Origin: JANNPJ01 sp965200525
GTDB lineage: Bacteria > Actinomycetota > Actinomycetes > Actinomycetales > Kineosporiaceae
Length of the DNA: 64,000 bases
Direction of reading: 5' to 3'
Assembly (NCBI GenBank): GCA_965200525.1
Contig: OZ241368.1
Span: 1,364,001 to 1,428,000, forward strand
The first letter of the stretch is position 1. Each line of letters starts with the position of its first letter. A model generated the notes under the pieces. That model saw nothing but the letters and a program-made list of their open reading frames with translations. It did not search any database and was not told the DNA's origin. The position numbers and the translations under genes were made by a program. This document shows, piece by piece, positions 33,352 through 41,539 of the stretch.

Positions 33352-33418
33352 ATCGGCCCGTTACCGGGTCACGCCGCAGAGAGCCACGGACACGCCGCCC
33401 GGGCTGGTCGGAGGCTGG

Positions 33419-34276
33419 TCAGAGGGCGAGCGCCGAGACCTTCGCGCCGAGCGCGGTGAGGGCCGCGACCCCGCCGTCCTGGGCCGTCAGCACCCACAGG
33501 CCGTCGTCCAGCAGGGCCACCGAGTGCTCCCAGTGCGCGGCCCGGCGGCCGTCGACGGTGGCCACGGTCCAGTCGTCGGCCAGGGTGCGGGTGGCCGGGT
33601 CGCCGAGAGTCAGCATCGGCTCCACGGCCAGGCAGATGCCCGGCTTGAGCCGCGGGCCCCGGTCGCGGGTGCGGTAGTTGAGCACGTGCGGGTCCTGGTG
33701 CATCTCGGTGCCGATGCCGTGGCCGCCGTACTCCTCGACCAGGCCGAACCGGTCGTCGACGAAGTCCTCGACCGCGGCCCCGACCGCGTTCAGCCGGTCA
33801 CCGGCCACGATGGCGGCGATCCCGCGCCAGAGCGACTGCTCGGTGACGTCGATCAGGGCGGCGTCCTCGGCGATCCGGTCCGGGGTGCGGGGGTCGATCT
33901 CTCCGGCGCCGGCCGGGACGACCGCGGTGAAGGCCGAGTCGCCGTGCCAGCCTTTGAGGATCGCCCCGCAGTCGACGCTCACCACGTCGCCGGCCCGCAG
34001 CACCCGGGCTCCCGGGATGCCGTGCACGACCTCGTCGTTCACCGAGACGCAGAGCGTGGCCGGGTAGGGCGGGTGACCATAGTTCAGGAAGGACGGCGTG
34101 GCTCCCCGGCCGACGATCAGCCGGTTGGCGATCCGATCCAGGTCGGCCGTGGTCAGGCCCGGGGCCAGCGCGGCCCGGACCTCGTCCAGGGCATCGGCGA
34201 CGATCAGGCCCGCGGCTCGCATCAGCCGTACCTGGTCGAGCGTCTTGTACTGGATCCGGTCCCGGCCGCGCATCAC
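33419..34276 (-). CDS. map: Methionine aminopeptidase, type I
   Basis: Removes the initiator methionine. 285 residues from the ATG at 34276. Metal ligands can be followed: D in VVSVDCGAILKGWHGDSAFT (two Asp), H in EYGGHGIGTEMHQDPHV, E in CLAVEPMLTLG and the final E in AAHWEHSVALLD. SFLNYGHPPYPATLCVSVND and EVVHGIPG are type I hallmarks. It lies 46 nt after adk in the secY-adk-map set. Confidence 0.96.
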   Translation of the reverse strand: MMRGRDRIQYKTLDQVRLMRAAGLIVADALDEVRAALAPGLTTADLDRIANRLIVGRGATPSFLNYGHPPYPATLCVSVNDEVVHGIPGARVLRAGDVVSVDCGAILKGWHGDSAFTAVVPAGAGEIDPRTPDRIAEDAALIDVTEQSLWRGIAAIVAGDRLNAVGAAVEDFVDDRFGLVEEYGGHGIGTEMHQDPHVLNYRTRDRGPRLKPGICLAVEPMLTLGDPATRTLADDWTVATVDGRRAAHWEHSVALLDDGLWVLTAQDGGVAALTALGAKVSALAL

Positions 34277-34322
34277 GTGTCCTGTTTCCCTGAGGGTGCT
34301 TCGAGCTGACCGCGGAGCCGGG

Positions 34323-34895
34323 TCAGGCTGCGTCGTCGTCGAGCGCGGCCAGCAGCCGGCTGGTGACGTCGTCGATCTCGCCCAGGCCGTCGACCCTGAT
34401 CAGCAGTCCGCGGGCGGAGTAGACCTCCACCAGCGGGGCCGTCTGGTCGAGGTAGACCACCTGCCGGTGCCGGATGACCTCTTCGGTGTCATCGGCCCGG
34501 CCGTCGGTCTCGGCCCGCTTCAGCAGCCGGGAGACCACCTCGTCGGTGTCGACGGTGAGCTCCAGGACGACGTCCAGAACGTGCCCGTGCTCGGCCAGGA
34601 TCGAGTCGAGCTCGTCGACCTGGGCCGACGTCCGGGGATATCCGTCGAGCAGGAAGCCGACCTCGCAGTCGTCCTCCAGCAGCCGGTTGCGGACCAGGTT
34701 GTTGGTCAGTTCGTCGGGCACGTACTTGCCCGACTTCATGATCTCGTCGACCTGGAGCCCGAGCGGAGTCTTGTTCTCGACGTTCGCCCGGAAGATGTCT
34801 CCGGTGGAGATCGCCGGGATGCCGAACTTCGCCGCTATCCGCTTGGCCTGAGTGCCCTTGCCCGCGCCGGGCGGACCGAGGATGACCAACCGCAT
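34323..34895 (-). CDS. adk: Adenylate kinase
   Basis: AMP + ATP to 2 ADP. 190 residues, the short-lid form without a zinc lid, as in other actinobacteria. P-loop LGPPGAGKGTQAKRIA, AMP site ISTGDIFRANVENKTPLG and FLLDGYPRTSAQVDELD, with RADDTEEVIRHR over the lid. It lies 14 nt after secY, so is co-transcribed. Confidence 0.97.
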   Translation of the reverse strand: MRLVILGPPGAGKGTQAKRIAAKFGIPAISTGDIFRANVENKTPLGLQVDEIMKSGKYVPDELTNNLVRNRLLEDDCEVGFLLDGYPRTSAQVDELDSILAEHGHVLDVVLELTVDTDEVVSRLLKRAETDGRADDTEEVIRHRQVVYLDQTAPLVEVYSARGLLIRVDGLGEIDDVTSRLLAALDDDAA

Positions 34896-34909
34896 TCAGG
34901 ACACCGCTC

Positions 34910-36217
34910 TCATCGCAGGAACCCTTCGTAGTGCCGCTGCTGCAACTGGGACTCGATCTGCTTGACCGTCTCCAGCCCGACCCCGACGATGATCAGGATC
35001 GAGGTACCGCCGAACGGGAAGTTCCGGTTCGCACCCACCGCGACGAGCGCGACGAGCGGAACCAAGGCAACCAGACCGAGGTACAGCGCACCAGCAAGAG
35101 TGACGCGACTAAGAACATATTCCAGGTAGTCGGCGGTCGGCCTTCCGGCGCGGATGCCGGGAATGAAGCCGCCGTACTTCTTCATGTTCTCAGCGACCTC
35201 ATCCGGGTTGAACGTGATCGCGACGTAGAAGTAGGTGAAGAAGACGATCAGGACGAAGTAGCACGCGATGTAGATCGGGTGATCGCCGTTGACGAAGTTG
35301 GTCTGCACCCAGTCGACCCAGGCCGCCTTGCTGTTCTTCTGGAACTGGGCCAGCAGGGCGGGCAGGTAGAGCAGCGACGAGGCGAAGATGACCGGGATGA
35401 CGCCGGCCATGTTGACCTTGATCGGGATGTAGGTGTTGGTCCCCCCGAACTCGCGCCGGCCGACCTGGCGTTTGGCGTACTGCACCGGCACCCGGCGCTG
35501 GCTCTGCTCGACGAAGACGACCAGGGCCATGATGATCAACCCGATGCCGATCACCACCAGCAGGGTGACCCAGCCCTTGCCGGTCTTGATCGACCACAGC
35601 GAGCCGGGGAAGCCGGAGGCGATCGAGGTGAAGATCAGCAACGACATGCCGTTGCCGATCCCCTTCTCGGTGACGACCTCACCCAGCCACATGATGAAGC
35701 CGGTACCGGCGGTCATCGTGAGGACCATCGTGATGATGGTGAACCAGGTGTCGTTCGGGATCAGGTTCTCCTGGCAGCCGGTGAACAGACCGCCGGGCTG
35801 CCGGGAGATGGCCACGAAGGTGGTCGACTGAAGCACCGCGAGACCGATGGTCAGGTACCGGGTGTACTGGGTCAGCTTGGTCTGACCGGCCTGGCCCTCT
35901 TCCTTCAGGGCCTCGAACCGGGGGATGACGACGGTCAGCAGCTGAACGATGATGCTCGCGGTGATGTACGGCATGATGCCGAGCGCGAAGATCGACAGCT
36001 GCAGCAGGGCCCCGCCGCTGAACAGGTTGACCAGCTTGTACAGGCCGGCCGCGTCGCTCTCCTTGGTGAGGTCGACACACTTCTGCACCGCGCCGTAGTC
36101 CACCCCCGGGGTGGGGATGAACGACCCCAGCCGGAACAACGCCATGACGGCCAGGGTGAAGAGGATCTTGCGACGGAGATCTGGGGTCCGAAACGCCCGG
36201 ACGAACGCGGTGAGCAC
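34910..36217 (-). CDS. secY: Protein translocase subunit SecY
   Basis: 435 residues, ten membrane spans expected and consistent with the hydropathy. Starts MLTAFVRAFRTPDLRRKILF; plug and TM2 region GGALLQLSIFALGIMPYITA; cytosolic loop RVPVQYAKRQVGRREFGGTN; final IESQLQQRHYEGFL. Forms the SecYEG pore. It lies 303 nt after rplO, an unusually long gap that holds a tandem repeat and an inverted repeat. Confidence 0.97.
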   Translation of the reverse strand: MLTAFVRAFRTPDLRRKILFTLAVMALFRLGSFIPTPGVDYGAVQKCVDLTKESDAAGLYKLVNLFSGGALLQLSIFALGIMPYITASIIVQLLTVVIPRFEALKEEGQAGQTKLTQYTRYLTIGLAVLQSTTFVAISRQPGGLFTGCQENLIPNDTWFTIITMVLTMTAGTGFIMWLGEVVTEKGIGNGMSLLIFTSIASGFPGSLWSIKTGKGWVTLLVVIGIGLIIMALVVFVEQSQRRVPVQYAKRQVGRREFGGTNTYIPIKVNMAGVIPVIFASSLLYLPALLAQFQKNSKAAWVDWVQTNFVNGDHPIYIACYFVLIVFFTYFYVAITFNPDEVAENMKKYGGFIPGIRAGRPTADYLEYVLSRVTLAGALYLGLVALVPLVALVAVGANRNFPFGGTSILIIVGVGLETVKQIESQLQQRHYEGFLR

Positions 36218-36520
36218 GAAACCTCCTGCGCGCCGCGGACTGCGGCTCGACGGTGCATATCAGGGTCGGAGCCCCACCGGTGGCAGGACGACCTTCTGGT
36301 CGGGGTGGCCGTCGAAGTCTGGCGACAGCGTTTTGGTACAGCCTGGTTCTGGTACAGCCTGGCGAGACGATAACACTGACCGAGTTGTGAACCTCGCCAC
36401 CAGGCTCAGCGAGCTTACCCCGATCACTGCGGCCAGATCAGTCCCGGAACTTAAGGAGTACGACCAATGCGCCACCACAAGCGTGTGCCGCCTGCCGTGA
36501 CGCATTGGTCGCGAAACTGA
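36218..36520 (-). promoter_or_regulatory. secY leader region with direct repeat
   Basis: A 303-bp non-coding gap. TGGTACAGCCTGG occurs twice at 36334-36346 and 36350-36362, 16 bp apart (AGGCTGTACCA on the transcribed sense). A separate inverted repeat follows rplO (own entry). A secY promoter is expected here; no clean -35/-10 pair was found, although TTATCG/TGTTAT sequences lie near 36370. Confidence 0.4.
36461..36511 (-). terminator. Inverted repeat after rplO
   Basis: Perfect 11-bp arms CGACCAATGCG (36461-36471) and CGCATTGGTCG (36501-36511), with an outer GATCAGT (36436-36442) / ACTGATC (36516-36522) pair that overlaps the rplO stop. Possible terminator or processing stem separating the spc ribosomal genes from secY. 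Confidence 0.5.
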
Positions 36521-36997
36521 TCAGAGCTGGGTGGTGGTGCCCCCAGCAGCGGCGATCTTCTCCTTGGCGCTGGCCGAGAAGCGGTTCGCCGTCACGTTCA
36601 ACGCGACCGACACGTTCCCGGTTCCGAGCACCTTGACCACGTGACCGTCCCGGACGGCGCCCTTGGCCACCAGGTCGTCGACCGTCACGTCGCCACCGTC
36701 GGGGAAGAGCTCGCCCAGGCGGTCGAGGTTGACCACCTGGTACTCGACCCGGAACGGGTTCTTGAAGCCGCGCAGCTTGGGCAGCCGCATGTGCAGCGGC
36801 ATCTGCCCGCCCTCGAACCCGGCCGGGACCTGGTACCGGGCACTGGTGCCCTTGGTGCCACGACCGGCCGTCTTGCCCTTGCTGCCCTCACCGCGGCCGA
36901 CCCGGGTCTTGGCCGTCTTGGCCCCCGGGGCGGGACGCAGGTGATGAACCTTCAGGGCGTGCTCACGCTGACTCGTCCGACCATCGATCTCAGCCAT
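36521..36997 (-). CDS. rplO: 50S ribosomal protein L15
   Basis: 158 residues from the ATG at 36997, three bases after the rpmD stop. LKVHHLRPAPGAKTAKTRVG, then RGTKGTSARYQVPAGFEGGQ and MPLHMRLPKLRGFKNPFRVE, normal L15. C-terminal half contains FPDGGDVTVDDLVAKGAVRD. Binds 23S rRNA domain II and helps late 50S assembly. Confidence 0.97.
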   Translation of the reverse strand: MAEIDGRTSQREHALKVHHLRPAPGAKTAKTRVGRGEGSKGKTAGRGTKGTSARYQVPAGFEGGQMPLHMRLPKLRGFKNPFRVEYQVVNLDRLGELFPDGGDVTVDDLVAKGAVRDGHVVKVLGTGNVSVALNVTANRFSASAKEKIAAAGGTTTQL

Positions 36998-36999
36998 TG

Positions 37000-37182
37000 T
37001 CAATCAACCTCCTCGACGGTGACGAGATGCCGCACCGCTTTGATCATGCCGCGGAACTCGGGGCGGTCGTCCTTGACGACGACGTGCCCGATCCGCTTGA
37101 GGCCCAGCGAACGCAGGGTCTCGCGGGCGGCGTGCTTGTTGCCGATCTTCGACTTGATCTGAGTGATCTTGAGCTGTGCCAT
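37000..37182 (-). CDS. rpmD: 50S ribosomal protein L30
   Basis: 60 residues, MAQLKITQIKSKIGNKHAAR, SLGLKRIGHVVVKDDRPEFR, ending LVTVEEVD. The ATG at 37182 shares a base with the rpsE stop (TGATG), which settles the start over longer in-frame readings. Standard spc-operon position between rpsE and rplO. Confidence 0.97.
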   Translation of the reverse strand: MAQLKITQIKSKIGNKHAARETLRSLGLKRIGHVVVKDDRPEFRGMIKAVRHLVTVEEVD

Positions 37183-37865
37183 CAGCTGGTCGCTCCTGCC
37201 GCTCGGGCCCGCAGCAGCGCGGCCGGCGCGACGTCCTCGATCGGCAGACCCCGGCGGGCGGCGACCTCTTCGGGCCGCTCCAGACCCCGCAGGGCCGCCA
37301 CCGTGGCGTGCACGACGTTGATCGCGTTGTCCGAGCCGAGCGACTTGCTGAGGACGTCGTGAATACCGGCGCACTCCAGCACGGCGCGCACCGGGCCACC
37401 GGCGATGACGCCGGTACCCGGGGAGGCCGGGCGCAGCAGCACGACGCCGGCCGCCTTCTCACCCTGGATCGGGTGCGGGATGGTGCCCTGGATGCGGGGC
37501 ACCTTGAAGAACGCCTTCTTGGCCTCCTCGACGCCCTTGGCGATCGCCGCGGGCACCTCCTTGGCCTTGCCGTAGCCGACGCCGACCGTGCCGTCGCCGT
37601 CACCGACGACGACCAGGGCGGTGAAGCTGAAGCGACGACCACCCTTCACGACCTTGGCCACCCGGTTGATCGCGACGACGCGCTCGACGAACGCGGACTT
37701 GTCCGCGCCGCCGTCACGGCCGCCCCGGCCACCGTCGCGACCGCCACCGCGGCCACCACCGCGCCCTGAATTGTCGCCGCCACCGGCCGCACCGGTACCG
37801 CCGCCTGCCGCTCCCGCTCCGGCGCCGGTTCCGCCACCGGGGCCGCGGCGCTGAGGTCCAGCCAT
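37182..37865 (-). CDS. rpsE: 30S ribosomal protein S5 with Gly-rich N-terminal extension
   Basis: 227 residues. The first 55 are a Gly/Arg-rich extension (GAGAGAAGGGTGAAGGGD, then RGGGRGGGRDGGRGGRDGG), reminiscent of RGG boxes, before the S5 double-stranded-RNA-binding domain at KSAFVERVVAINRVAKVVKG. GYGKAKEVPAAIAKGVEEAK and GTGVIAGGPVRAVLECAGI follow. S5 lines the mRNA entry channel, so the extension could contact mRNA or the cytosol-facing surface. Confidence 0.97.
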   Translation of the reverse strand: MAGPQRRGPGGGTGAGAGAAGGGTGAAGGGDNSGRGGGRGGGRDGGRGGRDGGADKSAFVERVVAINRVAKVVKGGRRFSFTALVVVGDGDGTVGVGYGKAKEVPAAIAKGVEEAKKAFFKVPRIQGTIPHPIQGEKAAGVVLLRPASPGTGVIAGGPVRAVLECAGIHDVLSKSLGSDNAINVVHATVAALRGLERPEEVAARRGLPIEDVAPAALLRARAAGATS

Positions 37866-37893
37866 CAGACGTTCCTTCCCAACTTTGAATTAT

Positions 37894-38283
37894 TCACAGG
37901 GACAACCCCGCTTCGCGGGCGCCGTCGGCGATCGCCGCGACCCGGCCGTGGTAGCGGTTGCCACCCCGGTCGAAGACGACAGCTTCCACGCCGGCCGCCT
38001 TGGCCCGCTCGCCGACCAGTTCGCCGACCCGACGGGCCTTGGCCGTCTTGTCGCCGTCCAGGGCGCGCAGGTCTGCCTCCATGGTCGAGGCGGAGGCCAA
38101 CGTGCGGCCCACCGAGTCGTCCACGATCTGCACGAAGATGTGCCGGGCCGAACGGTTCACCACGAGCCGCGGCCGAACCGTCGAACCCTGGATCTGCTTG
38201 CGCACCCGAAGGTGACGGCGGGTCCGGGACGCCGACTTGTTGCGGACCGATCCCCCGCCGCTGCGCTTGACTCCGATCACCAT
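37894..38283 (-). CDS. rplR: 50S ribosomal protein L18
   Basis: 129 residues. VRNKSASRTRRHLRVRKQIQ, RPRLVVNRSARHIFVQIVDD, VFDRGGNRYHGRVAAIADG. Binds 5S rRNA in the central protuberance. ATG overlaps the rplF stop by one base (TAATG). Confidence 0.97.
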   Translation of the reverse strand: MVIGVKRSGGGSVRNKSASRTRRHLRVRKQIQGSTVRPRLVVNRSARHIFVQIVDDSVGRTLASASTMEADLRALDGDKTAKARRVGELVGERAKAAGVEAVVFDRGGNRYHGRVAAIADGAREAGLSL

Positions 38284-38825
38284 TACTTCTTGCCCGCCTT
38301 TCCGACCTTGCGCTTGACGACCTCGCCGGCGTAACGAACGCCCTTGCCCTTGTACGGGTCGGGCTTACGCAGCTTGCGCAGGTTGGCCGCCACTTCGCCG
38401 ACCGCCTGCTTGTCGATGCCGGACACCGAGAACCGGGTCGGCGCCTCGACGGCGAAGGTGATCCCGGCCGGCGGCTCGATCGTGATGGAGTGGCTGTAGC
38501 CGAGCGCGAACTCGAGGTTCGAGCCCTTCGCCGTCACGCGGTAACCGGTGCCGACGATCTCGAGCTTCTTCTCGTAGCCCTGGGTCACGCCGATCACCAT
38601 GTTGGCGATCAGGGTGCGGGTCAGGCCGTGCAGCGAGCGCGAGGCGCGCTCGTCGTTCGGCCGGGTCACCGTGAGGGTGCCGTCGTCGGCCCGCTCGATG
38701 GCGATCGGGTTGGCGATCGTGTGCGACAGCGAGCCCTTCGGGCCCTTGACCGTCACGTCGCTGCCGTCAACCGCGACATCGACACCGCCGGGGACGGTGA
38801 TCGGCAGTCTTCCGATCCGAGACAT
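38283..38825 (-). CDS. rplF: 50S ribosomal protein L6
   Basis: 180 residues. MSRIGRLPITVPGGVDVAVD, VKGPKGSLSHTI and the C-terminal GKGVRYAGEVVKRKVGKAGK. Two-domain L6 near the factor-binding site. 9 nt after rpsH. Confidence 0.97.
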   Translation of the reverse strand: MSRIGRLPITVPGGVDVAVDGSDVTVKGPKGSLSHTIANPIAIERADDGTLTVTRPNDERASRSLHGLTRTLIANMVIGVTQGYEKKLEIVGTGYRVTAKGSNLEFALGYSHSITIEPPAGITFAVEAPTRFSVSGIDKQAVGEVAANLRKLRKPDPYKGKGVRYAGEVVKRKVGKAGKK

Positions 38826-38834
38826 CTGTACCCC

Positions 38835-39233
38835 TTACCAGACGTAGGCGAGGACTTCCCCACCTACGCCCTTCTTCGAGGCCTGGCGGTCGGTCAGCAG
38901 GCCGGAGGACGTCGACAGGATCGCGACCCCGAGGCCACCGAGGACCCGGGGCAGGTTCGTCGACTTCGCGTAGACGCGCAGTCCGGGCTTGCTGATCCGG
39001 CGCAGGCCGGCGATCGAGCGCTCACGGTTCGGGCCGTACTTCAGCGTGACGGTGAGCGTCTTGCCCACCTCCGCGTCGGCCACCTCCCAGGAGGAGATGT
39101 ACCCCTCCTGCTGGAGGATCTCGGCCACGTGCACCTTGAGCTTGCTGTACGGCATCTGGGTCGCGTCGTGGTACGCCGAGTTGGCGTTCCGGACGCGGGT
39201 CAGCATGTCCGCAATCGGATCGGTCATCACCAT
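38835..39233 (-). CDS. rpsH: 30S ribosomal protein S8
   Basis: 132 residues from the ATG at 39233 (MVMTDPIADMLTRVRNANSA); an ATG two codons later at 39227 is an alternative. GGAG lies 7 nt before the first ATG. KVHVAEILQQEGYISSWEV and the 16S-binding C-terminus STSSGLLTDRQASKKGVGGE. The start overlaps the end of the unrecognised 87-residue gene by 7 nt, so the two may be translationally coupled. Confidence 0.97.
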   Translation of the reverse strand: MVMTDPIADMLTRVRNANSAYHDATQMPYSKLKVHVAEILQQEGYISSWEVADAEVGKTLTVTLKYGPNRERSIAGLRRISKPGLRVYAKSTNLPRVLGGLGVAILSTSSGLLTDRQASKKGVGGEVLAYVW

Positions 39234-39490
39234 TGGGCTTCTCCGCCCTTTCTCGCCGGGGTATCGATACCGGCACGCTCAGCGCGATCGGTAGAGTCGA
39301 CCTTCGGCGTAGCTTCTTTGATGTTCTCGGCAGTGATGTACTCGGGCACGTCGTGCCGCAGGGTGACCAGGCCCAGGGGCATGGCCGACCGCAGGCCGAC
39401 CATGCGCTCGCTGCGCATCGGCCGGCGGCGGCGAGCCCCGGGGGTGGTCGTACCGGCCGAGGTGGGGATCTGGATCGTCAGCTGAGCCAT
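39227..39490 (-). CDS. Unrecognised 87-residue protein between rpsN and rpsH
   Basis: MAQLTIQIPTSAGTTTPGAR opens it; a basic stretch RRRRPMRSER lies near 21-30, a hydrophobic middle (MVGLRSAMPLGLVTL) follows, then HDVPEYITAENIKEATPKVD and a polar tail ending GGEAQW. I recognise no family. It starts 7 nt after the rpsN stop, with GGTAGG as a weak ribosome site, and ends inside the rpsH start: the spacing of a genuine operon member. Codon use is typical in the first 55 codons and less GC-biased at the end (AAA GAA GCT, TCT, CGT, AGA). In other actinobacteria I know, rpsN is followed directly by rpsH. Possibly lineage-specific; could be a chance frame. Confidence 0.6.
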   Translation of the reverse strand: MAQLTIQIPTSAGTTTPGARRRRPMRSERMVGLRSAMPLGLVTLRHDVPEYITAENIKEATPKVDSTDRAERAGIDTPARKGGEAQW

Positions 39491-39497
39491 CGCGGGC

Positions 39498-39683
39498 CTA
39501 CCAGCTGCTCTTGGTGACGCCGGGCAGTTCGCCCTTGTGCGCCATCTCGCGCAGGCAGATCCGGCACAGGCCGAACTTCTTGTAGACCGAGTGCGGCCGG
39601 CCGCACTTCTGGCAGCGGGTGTACCCGCGCACCGCGAACTTCGGCTTGCGGGCCGCCTTCTGTACCAGCGCCGTCTTCGCCAC
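39498..39683 (-). CDS. rpsN: 30S ribosomal protein S14, type Z (zinc-binding)
   Basis: 61 residues with the full zinc ribbon: C24 and C27 (RCQKCGRPHSVY) and C40 and C43 (LCRICLREMAHKGELPG). The zinc-containing primary S14; actinobacteria often keep a zinc-free paralogue elsewhere for zinc starvation. One base separates it from the rplE stop. Confidence 0.97.
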   Translation of the reverse strand: MAKTALVQKAARKPKFAVRGYTRCQKCGRPHSVYKKFGLCRICLREMAHKGELPGVTKSSW

Positions 39684-39684
39684 G

Positions 39685-40269
39685 TCAGTTCTCCTTGAAC
39701 GGGAAACCGAGGAGCTTCAGAAAAGCGCGCCCCTCGTCGTCGGTCGTCGCGGTGGTCACGACAGTGATGTCCATACCGCGGACCCGGTCGATCCGGTCCT
39801 GGTCGATCTCGTGGAACATCGACTGCTCGTTCAGACCGAAGGTGTAGTTGCCGCGGCCGTCGAACTGCCGCGGCGACAGCCCGCGGAAGTCACGGATCCG
39901 GGGAAGCGCGATGCTGACCAGGCGGTCCATGAACTCCCACATCCGGTCGCCGCGCAGCGTGACGTGCGCGCCGATCGGCATCCCTTCGCGGAGCTTGAAC
40001 TGCGCGATCGACTTGCGGGCCTTGGTCACCTGCGGCTTCTGGCCGGTGATGGCGCTCAGGTCCTTGATCGCGCCGTCGATCAGCTTGGAGTCACGAGCCG
40101 CCTCGCCGACACCCATGTTGACGACGACCTTGACCAGTCGCGGCGTCTGCATGGTGTTGGCGTACTTGAACTGCTCGCGCAGCGCCGGGGCGATCTCCTC
40201 GGCGTAGCGCAGCTTCAGCCGGGCCGGGATCTTCGGCGTGGCGGTGGTCGCCTCGTCGGTGGTTGTCAT
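39685..40269 (-). CDS. rplE: 50S ribosomal protein L5
   Basis: 194 residues. PARLKLRYAEEIAPALREQF, VNMGVGEAARDSKLIDGAI, RKSIAQFKLREGMPIGAHVT, ending GRAFLKLLGFPFKEN. Binds 5S rRNA and contacts P-site tRNA. Two nt after rplX. Confidence 0.98.
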   Translation of the reverse strand: MTTTDEATTATPKIPARLKLRYAEEIAPALREQFKYANTMQTPRLVKVVVNMGVGEAARDSKLIDGAIKDLSAITGQKPQVTKARKSIAQFKLREGMPIGAHVTLRGDRMWEFMDRLVSIALPRIRDFRGLSPRQFDGRGNYTFGLNEQSMFHEIDQDRIDRVRGMDITVVTTATTDDEGRAFLKLLGFPFKEN

Positions 40270-40271
40270 GT

Positions 40272-40637
40272 CTAGAAGTCCTTACCCGAGCGCTTGGCGA
40301 ACCGCACCCGTACGGTCTTGTCCCGGCCGTCACGCTGGACGGTCTCGACCCGGACGCCGACCCGGGTGGCCTTCTTCGTGTCCGGGTCGACCAGCTGCAC
40401 GTTGCTGATGTGGACCGCAGCTTCCTGGGTGATGATGCCGCCGGTCTTGGTTCCGCGACCGCTGGCACCTTCCTTGGTGTGCTTCTTGATCCGGTTGATC
40501 CCCTCGACCAGCACGCGCTGGGTCTCCGGGAACACGGCGATCACCTTGCCGGTCTTGTGCCGGTCGCCGCCGTTCTTCTGCGAACGACCGGAGATCAGCT
40601 GGACGGTGTCGCCCTTCTTGATTCTGATCTTGGGCAT
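40272..40637 (-). CDS. rplX: 50S ribosomal protein L24
   Basis: 121 residues, KOW motif at the N-terminus (KIRIKKGDTVQLISGRSQKN), GKVIAVFPETQRVLVEGINR. Assembly initiator at the tunnel exit. One nt after rplN. Confidence 0.97.
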   Translation of the reverse strand: MPKIRIKKGDTVQLISGRSQKNGGDRHKTGKVIAVFPETQRVLVEGINRIKKHTKEGASGRGTKTGGIITQEAAVHISNVQLVDPDTKKATRVGVRVETVQRDGRDKTVRVRFAKRSGKDF

Positions 40638-40638
40638 C

Positions 40639-41007
40639 TCAGAGCACCTCCGGTGCCAGCGAGATAATCTTCATGAACTTCTTGTCCCGCAGCTCGCGGC
40701 CCACCGGGCCGAAGATGCGCGTACCGCGCGGGTCGCCGTCGTTGCGGAGAATCACCGCCGCGTTCTCGTCGAACCGGATGTACGAGCCGTCCGGCCGCCG
40801 GCGCTCCTTGACGGTGCGCACGATGACCGCCTTGACGACGTCACCCTTCTTCACGTTGCCGCCGGGGATCGCGTCCTTCACGGTGGCGACGATGACATCG
40901 CCGATTCCCGCGTAACGACGACCCGAGCCGCCGAGCACCCGGATGCAGAGGATTTCCTTCGCACCGGTGTTGTCGGCGACGCGCAGCCTTGATTCCTGCT
41001 GGATCAC
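40639..41007 (-). CDS. rplN: 50S ribosomal protein L14
   Basis: 122 residues from the GTG at 41007, giving (M)IQQESRLRVADNTGAKEIL, the exact family start; the GTG overlaps the rpsQ stop (GTGA). GDVIVATVKDAIPGGNVKKG and FGPVGRELRDKKFMKIISLA follow. L14 is the docking site for the silencing factor RsfS. Confidence 0.97.
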   Translation of the reverse strand: MIQQESRLRVADNTGAKEILCIRVLGGSGRRYAGIGDVIVATVKDAIPGGNVKKGDVVKAVIVRTVKERRRPDGSYIRFDENAAVILRNDGDPRGTRIFGPVGRELRDKKFMKIISLAPEVL

Positions 41008-41303
41008 TTGGCCTTCTCCAGAATCTCGACCAGGCGCCACCGCTTGGTGGCGGACAGCGGACGGGTCTCGGAGATGGACACCAGGTCGCCGACGCCGGCC
41101 GCGTTGGCCTCGTCGTGGACCTTCACCTTGGTGGTGCGGCGGATGACCTTGCCGTAAAGCGGGTGCTTCACGCGGTCCTCGACCTCGACCACCACGGTCT
41201 TGTCCATCTTGTCGCTGACGACATATCCGCGGCGGCCCTTGCGGTAGCCCCGAACTGCGGCGTCAGCCTTCTGCTCCTCAGGAGCAGTGGTACTTTCGCT
41301 CAT
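41004..41303 (-). CDS. rpsQ: 30S ribosomal protein S17
   Basis: 99 residues from the ATG at 41303. An N-terminal variable 17 residues precede RGYRKGRRGYVVSDKMDKTV and VKHPLYGKVIRRTTKVKVHD. OB-fold 16S-binding primary assembly protein. Overlaps rplN by 4 nt. Confidence 0.97.
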   Translation of the reverse strand: MSESTTAPEEQKADAAVRGYRKGRRGYVVSDKMDKTVVVEVEDRVKHPLYGKVIRRTTKVKVHDEANAAGVGDLVSISETRPLSATKRWRLVEILEKAK

Positions 41304-41305
41304 TT

Positions 41306-41539
41306 TCAGGCCTCCGGCCGTGCGGTGATGCCGAGCTCGCGCTCGCGCATGATCGTGTAGATGCGGGCGATGTCGCTGCGAACGGCGCGCAACCGGCCGT
41401 GACTCTCCAGCTGGCCGGTGGCCGACTGGAACCGGAGGTTGAAGAGCTCCTCCTTGGCCTTGCGCAGCTCTTCGACCAGACGGTCGTCCTCGAAACCGCG
41501 AAGGTTCGGCGCGTTCAGATCCTTGGAACCGACGGCCAT
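41306..41539 (-). CDS. rpmC: 50S ribosomal protein L29
   Basis: 77 residues. LRGFEDDRLVEELRKAKEEL, FNLRFQSATGQLESHGRLRA, IARIYTIMRERELGI. Two-helix protein at the tunnel exit near the SRP and trigger-factor docking site. ATG overlaps the rplP stop. Confidence 0.97.
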   Translation of the reverse strand: MAVGSKDLNAPNLRGFEDDRLVEELRKAKEELFNLRFQSATGQLESHGRLRAVRSDIARIYTIMRERELGITARPEA

